Positions 36,001 through 44,619 of a DNA stretch of 64,000 nucleotides are shown one piece after another. The notes beneath the pieces are model-generated. The model saw only the letters and a program-made list of their open reading frames with translations, had not been told where the DNA came from and ran no database searches. How positions within the stretch are numbered: position 1 is the stretch's first letter; each line of letters opens with the position of its first letter. Position numbers and translations under genes: made by a program. Origin of the DNA: an uncultured Planococcus sp. (GTDB lineage: Bacteria > Bacillota > Bacilli > Bacillales_A > Planococcaceae); contig CANLRI010000001.1 of assembly GCA_947493585.1 (NCBI GenBank), positions 806,001-870,000 on the forward strand, written 5' to 3'.

Positions 36001-36279
36001 ATTAAAAATAGTATAAACACTATCTATCTTATTTTGAGCATAGCCGTTTCTTTACTAATGATATTTCTAGATCCTATTGCAAATGCATCTTCAGAAGTTG
36101 TGGCAGGTTTGCTGATCTACGTTATTTTATTTGGCGCAGCTATCACATTGATTTTTTCAATGCTGTTTATGTTAAATAAAATTAAGCGGAATCTGGTGTC
36201 TATAAGCGCCTTTGTTATTACTGTAATCAACACCGTGCTTATTGCTTTAGTGCTGATTTTTGGTTCTCTGTTAGCTTAA
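36001..36279 (+). CDS. Small membrane protein with an apparent ATT start
   Basis: The frame is bounded by TAG at 35998-36000 and contains no ATG, GTG or TTG until TTG 36034. A strong AAAAGGGGG ribosome-binding site sits 8 bases before ATT 36001, giving a 92-residue product starting K-N-S-I-N-T-I-Y with two to three membrane segments. Using the TTG would remove the charged N-terminus and leave no ribosome-binding site. ATT starts are rare but known (infC). The protein family is not recognised. Confidence 0.6.
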   Translation: MKNSINTIYLILSIAVSLLMIFLDPIANASSEVVAGLLIYVILFGAAITLIFSMLFMLNKIKRNLVSISAFVITVINTVLIALVLIFGSLLA

Positions 36280-36344
36280 GTAGGGGGGAAGCAAAAGAGG
36301 GTAAGCAACTCTCTATATCACTAATACGAAGCGGAGGGATTTTT

Positions 36345-36584
36345 ATGGGACACCCGATTGTTTGGATCATTCTCGTGCTGTCTTTGGCGGGGGGAGCTAT
36401 AACTTTCTTTATGAAAAGAGATGGGAAATTGTTTTGGTCGCTATTTGTCATAGCGCTAACCAATCTTGCTTTGGGGCTGTTTTTTGTGATTTATGTAAAT
36501 ATTTTTATTGGCTCAATACTTTCCATTGTGATAGTAGCGATGATTGGATTCAGTATCTTACGATCTCGGCGAAGCAGCATGTGA
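36345..36584 (+). CDS. Small membrane protein of unknown function
   Basis: A 79-residue protein with three hydrophobic segments and a basic C-terminus (LRSRRSSM). GGAGGG lies 5 bases before the ATG. It is the last of the small envelope genes. The family is not recognised. Confidence 0.65.
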   Translation: MGHPIVWIILVLSLAGGAITFFMKRDGKLFWSLFVIALTNLALGLFFVIYVNIFIGSILSIVIVAMIGFSILRSRRSSM

Positions 36585-36612
36585 AATGATTCCCACTGCT
36601 AGTTTTTAAGCA

Positions 36613-36645
36613 CAAAAAAAAGACCCCATATTATATGGGGCCTTT
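36613..36645 (-). terminator. Terminator of the cold-shock gene
   Basis: CCCCATA pairs with TATGGGG around TTA; on the minus strand it is followed by CTTTTTTTTG. Confidence 0.85.
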
Positions 36646-36657
36646 CTAAAGCTGTTA

Positions 36658-36858
36658 TTAAGCTTTTGTGACGTTTGTAGCTTGTAGGCCACGTTGTCCT
36701 TCTTCGATATCAAATGTTACTGTTTGACCTTCGTCTAAAGATTTGAAACCGTCGCTTTGGATAGCTGAGAAATGTACGAATACGTCATCTCCTGCTTCAC
36801 GCTCGATAAAACCAAAACCTTTTTCTGCATTAAACCATTTCACTGTACCTTGTTCCAT
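36658..36858 (-). CDS. Cold-shock protein (CspA family)
   Basis: A 66-residue OB-fold RNA chaperone. The RNP1 motif KGFGFIER and RNP2-like VFVHFSAI are intact. It melts RNA secondary structure at low temperature and binds single-stranded nucleic acid. AGGAGG precedes the ATG. A perfect GTGTGGA/TCCACAC inverted repeat lies directly upstream of the ribosome-binding site. Typical length for the family. Confidence 0.97.
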   Translation of the reverse strand: MEQGTVKWFNAEKGFGFIEREAGDDVFVHFSAIQSDGFKSLDEGQTVTFDIEEGQRGLQATNVTKA

Positions 36859-36873
36859 AATTGTTGCCTCCTA

Positions 36874-36889
36874 GTGTGGATCTCCACAC
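36874..36889 (-). promoter_or_regulatory. 5'-UTR hairpin next to the csp ribosome-binding site
   Basis: GTGTGGA and TCCACAC form a 7-bp stem with a 2-base centre, ending 3 bases upstream of AGGAGG on the minus strand. A role in temperature-dependent translation is inferred. Confidence 0.4.
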
Positions 36890-37043
36890 AATGTGTTACT
36901 ATCCTTGCTCAAATACCTTAGACGAAAAACAAAATATATTCTCAATCTGAAACCGAACAAAAATAACTCTTACTAAAGGTACCATGGATGTGATGAAAAA
37001 GATAGTAAAAGGATTTGTTATTATTTTTTAAGGGAGGATAGCG

Positions 37044-37124
37044 ATGCTTAACTTAGCAGTAAAACTGTCTATTTACTTGAGTTACAAGGTGCAGAACTGG
37101 AAGATTTGTGTGATTCCTGACTGA
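37044..37124 (+). CDS. Possible 26-residue small protein
   Basis: The frame starts at ATG 37044 behind AAGGGAGGATAGCG and encodes a short hydrophobic and aromatic peptide (LAVKLSIYLSYKVQNW). It lies in the 36859-37393 gap. Another frame over its end reads ELEDLCDS before a stop, so this may instead be a decayed gene fragment. Confidence 0.25.
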   Translation: MLNLAVKLSIYLSYKVQNWKICVIPD

Positions 37125-37219
37125 AATAAAATTATCTAACAGTCCAGTCACCTAACAAATCTCAAGACACACTACTATCACAAATTAACAGAAATATCAG
37201 ACTTTTAGAGTGTGTCTCA

Positions 37220-37272
37220 TTGAAAAACTGTCCTAAAAATAATATAATTCGTTTAAATAAGCGCTTTTGTTT
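37220..37272 (+). promoter_or_regulatory. Promoter and LacI-type operator of the sucrose genes
   Basis: TTGAAA (37220-37225), 17 bases, TATAAT (37243-37248) is a near-consensus promoter. AAATAAGCGCTTTTGTTT (37255-37272), centred on the palindrome AAGCGCTT, lies just past the -10 box over the expected start of transcription, where a LacI/ScrR-type repressor would block it. A weak match to cre means CcpA cannot be excluded. Confidence 0.65.
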
Positions 37273-37393
37273 AGGCGATATGCAGCCGATGCCATCCAGA
37301 AATTTTGATTAAGGAGAAAGGAGGAAACGAAGAAATTTTTTAGGTCATGCGTCGATATAAAATTCTGCTTTTACCCAAAGGAGAATGAGAGAA

Positions 37394-38872
37394 ATGACAA
37401 TGATGGAGTTACCGCGGGGGAAGAGTTATATTCGGCTCGAACAGATCAGCCAGGAAGATATCGACAATTTGATTTTGCGGGTCAATAGCTGTACGTGGCG
37501 GCAAACTTTCCATATCCAACCGGTTTCTGGGCTTCTCAATGATCCGAACGGCTTCTGTTTTTACAATGGTGAATATCATTTGTATTATCAATGGCATCCG
37601 CTCGGGCCTTTTCATGGATTGAAGTATTGGTACCATACTAAATCGACAGACCTTGTAAACTGGCAGAATGTCGGAATAGCGATCAAGCCAGACGAGTATT
37701 TCGACAGCCATGGGGCGTATTCGGGAAGTGCTGTCGAGCATGACGGGAAATTGTATTTGCTTTACACCGGCAATACGCGGGATGAGAACCTCGTGAGACA
37801 TCCTTACCTGTGCATCGCGCTCATGGATGATGAAGGAAATATCATCAAATCGAAAAAATCCGTTCTTGATAAAGTGCCAGAGGGATATACCGAGCATTTC
37901 CGCGATCCGAAGTTATGGAAAGTGGAAGACCGTTATTATGCGGTCATCGGCGCGCAAAGAGCCAATGAAACCGGAGCTGTCTGTTTATTGAGTTCATCCG
38001 ATTTATTGGAATGGAAGTTTGAAGGCGAGCTGGCTACCAACTTGGACAATTTCGGCTTTATGTGGGAATGCCCGGATTATTTTGAAATGGACGACCGGGG
38101 CATCTTGATTTTTTCCCCGCAAGGACTGGAGCCAGAGGGTGACCTGTATCAAAACATTTACCAGGCCGGTTATGTGCTCGGTGAGAAAATCGATTTGGAG
38201 CGGCGGCAATTGATTCACGGGGATTTCGTCGAACTCGACCGCGGATTTGATTTTTATGCGCCGCATACGATGAAAGACCCGAGCGGCAGACGGCTGATGG
38301 TCGCTTGGATGGGATTGCCGGAAATCGAGTATCCGACCGATATCAACGGATGGGCCAATTGCTTGACGATCCTCCGGGAATTATCGCTTCGGGACGGGAA
38401 AATCATCCAGACGCCGATTCCGGAACTGGAGTCACTGCGCAAGGCGAAAGCTGAAGCACGAGGCGAACTTCAGGACGAAACAAAAGTGATGGAAGGCTTC
38501 TCAGGCGTCACGTACGAACTGATCTGTGAGTTTGAACGGGAAGACGCATTGGAATATGGCATTGAATTCCGCGCGAGCGATACCGAAAAAACGGTGATCA
38601 AATTTGATGCTGCTCAAGGAAAAGTCATCATGGACCGCGCAGCGTCGGGCAAAGTGATCGGCAGCAAGCATGGCACCGAACGCAAATGCCGGATTGACGG
38701 GGATGTGTATAAGTTCCATTTGTTTGTCGATTCATCGTCCGTGGAGATTTTTGTGAATGACGGGGAAGAAGTGTTCACGGCTCGGATCTTCCCGGACATT
38801 AGAAGCCAGGAAATCCGGTTTTTTGCGACAGGCGGCAAAGCTTCCTTTAAAGCCGTGAAATGGGATTATTGA
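37394..38872 (+). CDS. scrB: Sucrose-6-phosphate hydrolase (GH32)
   Basis: A 492-residue cytoplasmic glycoside hydrolase family 32 enzyme. The three signature blocks are LLNDPNGF (Asp nucleophile ~48), FRDPK (~169) and WECPD (Glu acid/base ~223), followed by a C-terminal beta-sandwich (~370-490, VDSSSVEIFVNDG). It cleaves sucrose-6-phosphate imported by a PTS into glucose-6-phosphate and fructose. The ATG at 37394 has GGAG 10 bases upstream; ATG 37385 is too close to it. The fructokinase gene follows at 31 bases. The matching sucrose PTS permease is not in the window. Confidence 0.93.
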   Translation: MTMMELPRGKSYIRLEQISQEDIDNLILRVNSCTWRQTFHIQPVSGLLNDPNGFCFYNGEYHLYYQWHPLGPFHGLKYWYHTKSTDLVNWQNVGIAIKPDEYFDSHGAYSGSAVEHDGKLYLLYTGNTRDENLVRHPYLCIALMDDEGNIIKSKKSVLDKVPEGYTEHFRDPKLWKVEDRYYAVIGAQRANETGAVCLLSSSDLLEWKFEGELATNLDNFGFMWECPDYFEMDDRGILIFSPQGLEPEGDLYQNIYQAGYVLGEKIDLERRQLIHGDFVELDRGFDFYAPHTMKDPSGRRLMVAWMGLPEIEYPTDINGWANCLTILRELSLRDGKIIQTPIPELESLRKAKAEARGELQDETKVMEGFSGVTYELICEFEREDALEYGIEFRASDTEKTVIKFDAAQGKVIMDRAASGKVIGSKHGTERKCRIDGDVYKFHLFVDSSSVEIFVNDGEEVFTARIFPDIRSQEIRFFATGGKASFKAVKWDY

Positions 38873-38903
38873 TGGCCGAAAGCAAAAATGGGAGGGGTGC
38901 CGA

Positions 38904-39869
38904 ATGGGAAACTTGTTCTCGATTGGCGAAATACTGATCGATTTTATCCCCCATCAAAAAGGCATCGCCTTAAAAGATGTGGATTCGTTTACACGAGTGC
39001 CTGGCGGTGCGCCTGCAAATGTGGCAGCGGCGGTTGCTAAGTTCGGCGGCACAGCATCACTCATCACCAAAGTCGGGCAAGATGCCTTTGGTGATTTTCT
39101 ATTGGAACGGCTTGCCGAGGCGGGTGTGAAAACCGATAAGATTCGACGGACAAAACGAGCGAATACCGGGCTTGCTTTCGTTTCGTTGCGCGATGACGGG
39201 GAACGGGATTTTTCGTTTTACAGAAATCCTTCCGCCGATTTGCTTTTGGAACCCTCCGAAGTGAACGCTGACTGGTTCGGCCAAGGCGATGTGTTGCATT
39301 TTGGTTCGGTCGATTTAGTCGACAGCCCGATGAAAAAAGCACACGTAAAAGCGATCATTGCCGCCAAAAGGCACGGTGCAATCATCAGTTTCGATCCGAA
39401 TGTGCGCTTGCCGCTGTGGGATAGCCCGAAGCAATGTCGGGAGACCATTCAGGAATTCATTCCTACGGCGCATATCATTAAAGTCTCTGACGACGAACTG
39501 CAATTCATCACCGGCATTGCGGACAAATCCATCGCCATTAACTCGTTGTTCACAGGGAGCGTATTGGCAGTGGTGTTAACAAAAGGCGCTAAGGGGGCAG
39601 AGCTGTACGTGCAAAACGAAAAATACACATCATCCGGATATTCGGTGAAAGTGGAAGACACGACAGGGGCGGGAGATGCCTTCACTGGCGCTTTCTTATA
39701 TCAATTATTAAGTTGGGGGGCAGGTCAAGACAATCTGGAGGCTTTGCTAAAAGAACATCACCAGCAACTGCTGGCTTTTGCGAACGCCAGTGGAGCATTA
39801 GTCACAACTGGCAAAGGGGCGATTTCTGCTCTTCCTACGAAAGATGAGGTTTTGGCATTGATGAGATAA
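38904..39869 (+). CDS. scrK: Fructokinase (PfkB/ribokinase family)
   Basis: A 321-residue sugar kinase with the N-terminal signature VPGGAPANVAAAVAKFGG and the C-terminal DTTGAGDAFTGAF containing the catalytic Asp. Next to the GH32 gene it is expected to phosphorylate fructose released from sucrose-6-phosphate. GGGAGGGG precedes the ATG. Same transcript as scrB by spacing. Confidence 0.92.
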   Translation: MGNLFSIGEILIDFIPHQKGIALKDVDSFTRVPGGAPANVAAAVAKFGGTASLITKVGQDAFGDFLLERLAEAGVKTDKIRRTKRANTGLAFVSLRDDGERDFSFYRNPSADLLLEPSEVNADWFGQGDVLHFGSVDLVDSPMKKAHVKAIIAAKRHGAIISFDPNVRLPLWDSPKQCRETIQEFIPTAHIIKVSDDELQFITGIADKSIAINSLFTGSVLAVVLTKGAKGAELYVQNEKYTSSGYSVKVEDTTGAGDAFTGAFLYQLLSWGAGQDNLEALLKEHHQQLLAFANASGALVTTGKGAISALPTKDEVLALMR

Positions 39870-39929
39870 AACCTCGACTTGTTCACATGCTCCGAGACGT
39901 ACCGCCGAACAGATTCATTCCTGAATACC

Positions 39930-39970
39930 AAAAGCCATTCCGAAATCTATTGATTTCGGAATGGCTTTTA
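39930..39970. terminator. Bidirectional terminator
   Basis: An 18-bp perfect stem (AAAAGCCATTCCGAAATC and complement) around TATT, between convergent scrK and the PTS IIC gene. Confidence 0.95.
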
Positions 39971-39982
39971 TGTTGCTGTAAT

Positions 39983-41251
39983 TTATGCGAATCCTAAAAA
40001 CTTCATGATGCTCAAGATTAAGATGCCGACAACGCCAAAGTCTGAGTCGCCAAAGGTCGTTCCGGTGAATCCGATATCGCCCATCAACACCAATAGGATG
40101 GCTGGGATGAAACTGATGATCAATCCGTTGGCAAATGCGCCCGCCATGGCACCGCGTCTTCCGCCTGTGATGTTGCCAAAGACGCCAGCTGCAGCTCCTG
40201 TGAAGAAATGCGGAACCAGTCCGGGAACGATGACGCTCAATCCGAGAACCGGAAGGATGAACATCGCCAACAAGCCAGCAAGGAAGCTGAACAGGAAACC
40301 GATGATGACGGCGTTTGGCGCAAACGGGAAGACCGTTGGAACATCCAATGCCGGCTTTGTATTCGGCACCAATTTATCGGCAATCCCTTGGAAAGCAGGC
40401 ACGATTTCAGCAATGAGCATTCGAACACCTGCAAGGATGATGAACACGCCTGCCGCAAACGTAATCGCTTGGATGAAGGAGAAGACTAAGAAGTTCGAAC
40501 CGCCTGATAGCGTCGTTTCAATATAGTCCTGTCCGGCAAACAACGCGACAACGAGGAAGAACAGCACCATCGTCAACGAAACGGCTACCGAAGTGTCTCT
40601 CAAAAAGCCAAGCGACTTAGGAACTTTGATTTCTTCAGTGGATTTTTCTTTATTGCCGACCCATTTGCCGACATTGGCAGATACGAAATAACCGATCGAG
40701 CCGAAATGCCCGACAGCAAAATCGTCACTGCCCGTAATTTGGCGTACATACGGCTGCAACAGCGCTGGAAACAGCACCATGCACAAGCCTAAGATAATCG
40801 ATCCTGTAATGATCAATGGAGCGCCTTGGAGTCCGCCGACTGACAAAGTGACGGCAAGCAGGCAGGCCATAAATAAAGTATGGTGCCCTGTCAGGAAGAT
40901 GAACTTAAACGGCGTGATGCGTGCCAACACAATATTGAAGATCATCCCGAATACCATAATCAAAGCAGTCGAGGTTCCGAACTCGCTTTGTGCAGCAGCA
41001 ACAATCGCTTCATTGTTCGGAATGACGCCCTGCACGTTGAATGCATAGTCGAACATTTTCCCGAAGATATCCAGCGAGCCGATCAGAACGGTTGCGCCGG
41101 CTCCGATAATTAGAAAGCCCATCACTGTTTTCAATGTGCCCGATACGACGTCAGCACTGCTTTTGCGCTGTAGCAATAATCCCGCCAGCGCAAACAAACC
41201 GATGAGTATAGCTGGTTCACCTAAAATGTCGTTCATGATTACCTGTAACAT
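39983..41251 (-). CDS. PTS system ascorbate-type IIC component (UlaA-like)
   Basis: A 422-residue permease with ~11 membrane segments. N-terminal LGEPAILIGLFALAGLLLQRKS and the FIFLTGHHTLFMACLLAV and PHFFTGAAAGVFGN blocks are typical of the UlaA/SgaT family (PF03611). Family members import ascorbate or related sugar acids; the substrate here is not proven. Last gene of a regulator-IIB-IIC operon. GGGGGAAATGCT precedes the ATG. No metabolic gene of the Ula pathway accompanies it. Confidence 0.9.
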   Translation of the reverse strand: MLQVIMNDILGEPAILIGLFALAGLLLQRKSSADVVSGTLKTVMGFLIIGAGATVLIGSLDIFGKMFDYAFNVQGVIPNNEAIVAAAQSEFGTSTALIMVFGMIFNIVLARITPFKFIFLTGHHTLFMACLLAVTLSVGGLQGAPLIITGSIILGLCMVLFPALLQPYVRQITGSDDFAVGHFGSIGYFVSANVGKWVGNKEKSTEEIKVPKSLGFLRDTSVAVSLTMVLFFLVVALFAGQDYIETTLSGGSNFLVFSFIQAITFAAGVFIILAGVRMLIAEIVPAFQGIADKLVPNTKPALDVPTVFPFAPNAVIIGFLFSFLAGLLAMFILPVLGLSVIVPGLVPHFFTGAAAGVFGNITGGRRGAMAGAFANGLIISFIPAILLVLMGDIGFTGTTFGDSDFGVVGILILSIMKFLGFA

Positions 41252-41275
41252 AGCATTTCCCCCTTCACGCCAGAC

Positions 41276-41542
41276 TTATGCTAAATGAGGCTCTAGTTTG
41301 GATTTGATTTCTGGAATGCTCATCATGTTCTCTAAATTGATGATGGTTCTGTTGCCATCTTCGAGTTGGCTCATGATATCTGCCGCGCCGATAAAGATAT
41401 CCGCTTGCACCGATTTGGCCGAAGTCAGGTCGGTATGGTCCACTTCCGCTGTTTTGCCCAATTCTTTTAGCGCTTTCTTGACATTCAATTCCATAATAAA
41501 GCTGCTTCCTAATCCGTTTCCGCACACTACCATGATTTTCAT
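41276..41542 (-). CDS. PTS system ascorbate-type IIB component (UlaB-like)
   Basis: An 88-residue phospho-carrier with the phosphorylated Cys in VVCGNGLGSSF (~residue 7). It passes phosphate from a IIA domain to the sugar during uptake by the adjacent IIC. It overlaps the regulator gene by ATGA at 41539-41542. Length is typical for stand-alone lactose/cellobiose-fold IIB proteins. Confidence 0.9.
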   Translation of the reverse strand: MKIMVVCGNGLGSSFIMELNVKKALKELGKTAEVDHTDLTSAKSVQADIFIGAADIMSQLEDGNRTIINLENMMSIPEIKSKLEPHLA

Positions 41543-43605
41543 TCTGTTTCCTCCTTAGAATATGTTTGGATGATCTCCAATAATTGTTCTTTGTCTGTCG
41601 CTTCAAGCATTTTTTCAATATTGGCTGGTTCGTTCAGTAAAGTTGTCAGTTGAATCAAGGCCCGCAGATGCGAATCGCTGTCCGCTGCTGCTAAGACGAT
41701 GATCAATTGAACGGGTTTATCCGGGGCAAAATCCACTGCCTCGTCGAGTTTCAATAAGCTCATCGACAAGGACAGTACGCCTTCTTCAGGGCGTGCATGC
41801 GGGATCGCGACGAGTGGGGTAATGACCACATACGGGCCATTTTTCTCGATGGATTCGATCATCGCGCTGACGTATTGTTCTTTCACAGTTCCTAATTCCA
41901 CAAGCGGGCTGGCAGCGAGTTGAATCGCTTCCTGCCAAGTGGCGACTTGTTGTTTTAGCTGAAGTGTTTGAGTGGTCAGTAGTTCTCCTAGCACAGGTTT
42001 TTCCGCCTCCTTTGCTGCATATGTGTGTGTGCCGGCTGCTTGCGTATACAAAGCGGCTTGCAATTCTTTTTCCAATTGTTTCGGGTCGTGAATTGTTGCG
42101 TATTGGGAAATGAGCTTCATCAAGCCGTCAACATCCGAGTCTGGAACAGCGTAACCGTAAAGTTCCTGCATCACTTGTTTATTTAATTTCTGCTTGTCCC
42201 GCTCTTCGAGAATGGGAGGGACCACAAACAAAGTGGCCTCGGTATTCAAGAAGACCGACGAAAAGACGAGGTCGTAGTCCAGCGGATATTCCGCGGTGTC
42301 CCGGACAGACAACACGTCCAAAAACAAGATCGTCGGAAACAATTCCCTTAGCGTATAGTTGAGGATATTGCTGACGCCGATGCCATGGGGGCAGACGACA
42401 ATCGCTTTTTTCCGGTCGTCTAAACGGGTTCCTTGCCGTTGAAGCCAGCCGCCGAAATAAATCGTGAAATACGCTGCTTCATCTTCCGGCAATTCGATGC
42501 CCAGCTCTTTTTCCAGGATCTTCAACGATTTCCGTGTCAAATGGTGAAGTTCCGGGTAAATTTTGTTGACTCGCTCCATCATCGGATTGACGTGGGGAAA
42601 GCCATATGTGATGCGGTAAAAAGCCGGTTTGAAATGGACATACAATTGCTCGTACAGCTGGTCTTTGTCTTGAAGATGGACAAATGTCAGCCGTTCGAAC
42701 TCTTCGGTGACTTGCTGCAACAGTTCTCGGAACACTTGATCGTCTCGCAGGGGCGACTGGTCTTTTGTACGGTTCATGCTAACGAGATGCAAAGTGGCGT
42801 AAAGTTTTTCCGTCTGGCTCCAATTGGACTCGAACGCTTCCGAGTCGGTCATGGCTTCGATCAACGCATATTCCTTTGTTTCGGCAAATGGCAGCCAGCT
42901 CGGGTCTTGCGCCAACTCTTCTCCTTTAGCGATTAATTGATCGGTGGAGAAGAACAGGTAAGCCAGTTCATGGAGCCGCTCATCCGTGAAAGTGATGCCC
43001 AACTGCTGTTCAATGTGTTCCAACTTCTCGTGCACAGCTTTAATGCGTTCTTCAAATCCGCTCCAGATGCATTGGATAATCATTTGGCTGTTGGGACTGT
43101 TCAACACTTCATACAGCAGCTGCTCAATGACGAATCGTTTGATCCGGCTGTCGCCTGTGATGATGTAACCGGATTGTTTGGAATACTGGATGGTTAACGC
43201 CATCTCCTTGGCCAGTTCTTTCAACCGTTGAAGGTCATTCAATACGGTATTTCGTGAAACGCCGGTGGCTGATTGAAAATGAAAAACGGATAGGGGTTCT
43301 TGGCTCAGCAGGATCATCAAATAAATGACTTGCTCGCGGTCTTTTTCGGAAAAAACATAACTCCGTTTGGTCAGTTTGACGCTAATTTCGTCTTCTGGAA
43401 TCTTATCGGGCAAAAAATACCCGAGTTCCCGCGTATATTGCACGGGGGCGTAATCATTAAATTGGAGCCAATCGTTGACCTTGCCCAAACTGTATTGAAT
43501 CTGTCTGCGCGTCAGCCCCGTTTGATCTTCAATTTCACTCATGGAGGGAATCGATGAATGCTGCAGGAGCTTTAGTAAATTAGCGCTTCTTTCGTCTAAA
43601 AACAT
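41539..43605 (-). CDS. PRD-containing BglG/MtlR-type PTS regulator with EIIB and EIIA domains
   Basis: A 688-residue transcriptional activator. Order: two N-terminal HTH segments (SEIEDQTGLTRRQIQYSLGKV and SATGVSRNTVLNDLQRL), two PRD domains (~170-395), an EIIB-like domain with CPHGIGVS (~400-410) and a C-terminal EIIA domain (~540-685) with the phospho-His in IPHARPEEGV. Phosphorylation of these domains couples operon expression to sugar uptake. The ATG at 43605 was chosen over a GTG three codons earlier because GGGAGG is correctly spaced for it. The EIIA domain is the only IIA in the operon and may also serve the transporter. Confidence 0.9.
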   Translation of the reverse strand: MFLDERSANLLKLLQHSSIPSMSEIEDQTGLTRRQIQYSLGKVNDWLQFNDYAPVQYTRELGYFLPDKIPEDEISVKLTKRSYVFSEKDREQVIYLMILLSQEPLSVFHFQSATGVSRNTVLNDLQRLKELAKEMALTIQYSKQSGYIITGDSRIKRFVIEQLLYEVLNSPNSQMIIQCIWSGFEERIKAVHEKLEHIEQQLGITFTDERLHELAYLFFSTDQLIAKGEELAQDPSWLPFAETKEYALIEAMTDSEAFESNWSQTEKLYATLHLVSMNRTKDQSPLRDDQVFRELLQQVTEEFERLTFVHLQDKDQLYEQLYVHFKPAFYRITYGFPHVNPMMERVNKIYPELHHLTRKSLKILEKELGIELPEDEAAYFTIYFGGWLQRQGTRLDDRKKAIVVCPHGIGVSNILNYTLRELFPTILFLDVLSVRDTAEYPLDYDLVFSSVFLNTEATLFVVPPILEERDKQKLNKQVMQELYGYAVPDSDVDGLMKLISQYATIHDPKQLEKELQAALYTQAAGTHTYAAKEAEKPVLGELLTTQTLQLKQQVATWQEAIQLAASPLVELGTVKEQYVSAMIESIEKNGPYVVITPLVAIPHARPEEGVLSLSMSLLKLDEAVDFAPDKPVQLIIVLAAADSDSHLRALIQLTTLLNEPANIEKMLEATDKEQLLEIIQTYSKEETE

Positions 43606-43953
43606 CCTTGGCACCTCCCTTGTCTCTACAATATTCGATATATTTGCTGAAATCTATCTTTTCTGAGTCCCAATAATGTTGTTAATGCTGCACAACACTG
43701 TACTGTAGTTTGAAAGATCACGCTAGAGGATTTTTTTCGTCTACTAATAAAAGCTATAGTAAATGAATTTTCGAAGTCTTCCTTGTTGCTTCGCTCAAAT
43801 TATGAAAACGATAGTAAAAGGGTTCATGGAACAAGCAGTTAATCAAGTGGAAGGCTAAAGCGAAGATTCTCATCGAATTCTAATCTTGTCCTCAGTAGAA
43901 GCTCATTTCAGTTCGTTATTGTTATTGTGTAATAACAAAAAGGAGGAATCGTT
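43606..43953. other. 348-base gap between PTS regulator and PepSY-like gene
   Basis: AT-rich with no convincing gene. An 18-codon frame at 43802-43858 begins with codons for M-K-T-I-V-K-G-F and resembles a short frame at 36993 (M-K-K-I-V-K-G-F), but has no clear ribosome-binding site. A GTTATT-GTGT-AATAAC inverted repeat (43921-43936) lies just before the next ribosome-binding site. Confidence 0.4.
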
Positions 43954-44496
43954 TTGAAGAATTCATGGATGAAAGTCATTGCAGGGACGGCCATTTTGGG
44001 TGGCATTGGCGGAGCGTCAGTTGTTGGGGCATCGGCCTTGAACACAGCGGATGCACCTAAAGTAAGTGCTGAGGAAGCTTTGCAGGAAGTGTTCGCTCAA
44101 GTGGAGGGAACGGTGCAGGAAGTGGAGTTATCGGTAGAAGACAATCGCTTTTATGAAATCGAAGTGGAAAGTTCAAATCGTGAATATGAGTTTATGATCG
44201 ACGCTGCTTCGGGTGAATTTTTACAGCAAGCTCCGGATGAAGAAACGCCTGCTGATAATGAATTCAGCCGCCCGGTGGATGTCTCAAACTTCGCAGAATA
44301 CGCAATGATTGAAAAGAAAGTCGATACGGATTCACTTAGCTACCATTTAGCCACAGACAATCCAGGAAACCGGATTTTATTTCTGGTGAATGAAGCGGGT
44401 GACAAGCAGTTCAAGACGATCTTTCTGAAGCATAGTCAAGAATTGGAAATCATCGACTTGGATAGCGGCAAACGAGTCTACCAAGGAAATATTTAA
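43954..44496 (+). CDS. Exported PepSY-like domain protein
   Basis: A 180-residue exported protein. The N-terminal hydrophobic segment (IAGTAILGGIGGASVVGASAL) is followed by VSAEEALQEVFAQVEGTVQEVELSVEDNRFYEIEVES, which has the PepSY pattern of an alpha helix and a strand pair. The C-terminal third is unassigned. AAGGAGGAATCG precedes a TTG start. PepSY proteins are thought to inhibit proteases or sense envelope conditions; the precise role is unknown. Confidence 0.75.
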   Translation: MKNSWMKVIAGTAILGGIGGASVVGASALNTADAPKVSAEEALQEVFAQVEGTVQEVELSVEDNRFYEIEVESSNREYEFMIDAASGEFLQQAPDEETPADNEFSRPVDVSNFAEYAMIEKKVDTDSLSYHLATDNPGNRILFLVNEAGDKQFKTIFLKHSQELEIIDLDSGKRVYQGNI

Positions 44497-44568
44497 ATTT
44501 GGCGAGAAACGAGTGAGAGAGGCTCAAATAGGGTCGTTCTTTCATCTATTCACATTAACGAAGACGCA

Positions 44569-44616
44569 AAAACCCGCAAACCTGTGTTTATTCACACAAA
44601 AGTTTGCGGGTTTTCT
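44569..44616. terminator. Bidirectional terminator
   Basis: AAAACCCGCAAAC (44569-44581) pairs with GTTTGCGGGTTTT (44602-44614), between convergent genes. Confidence 0.92.
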
Positions 44617-44619
44617 TAT

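Noticed and set aside
37255..37272. CcpA cre site upstream of the sucrose genes
   Set aside because: The outer bases do not fit the cre consensus; the symmetric AAGCGCTT core fits a LacI-type sugar repressor operator better.
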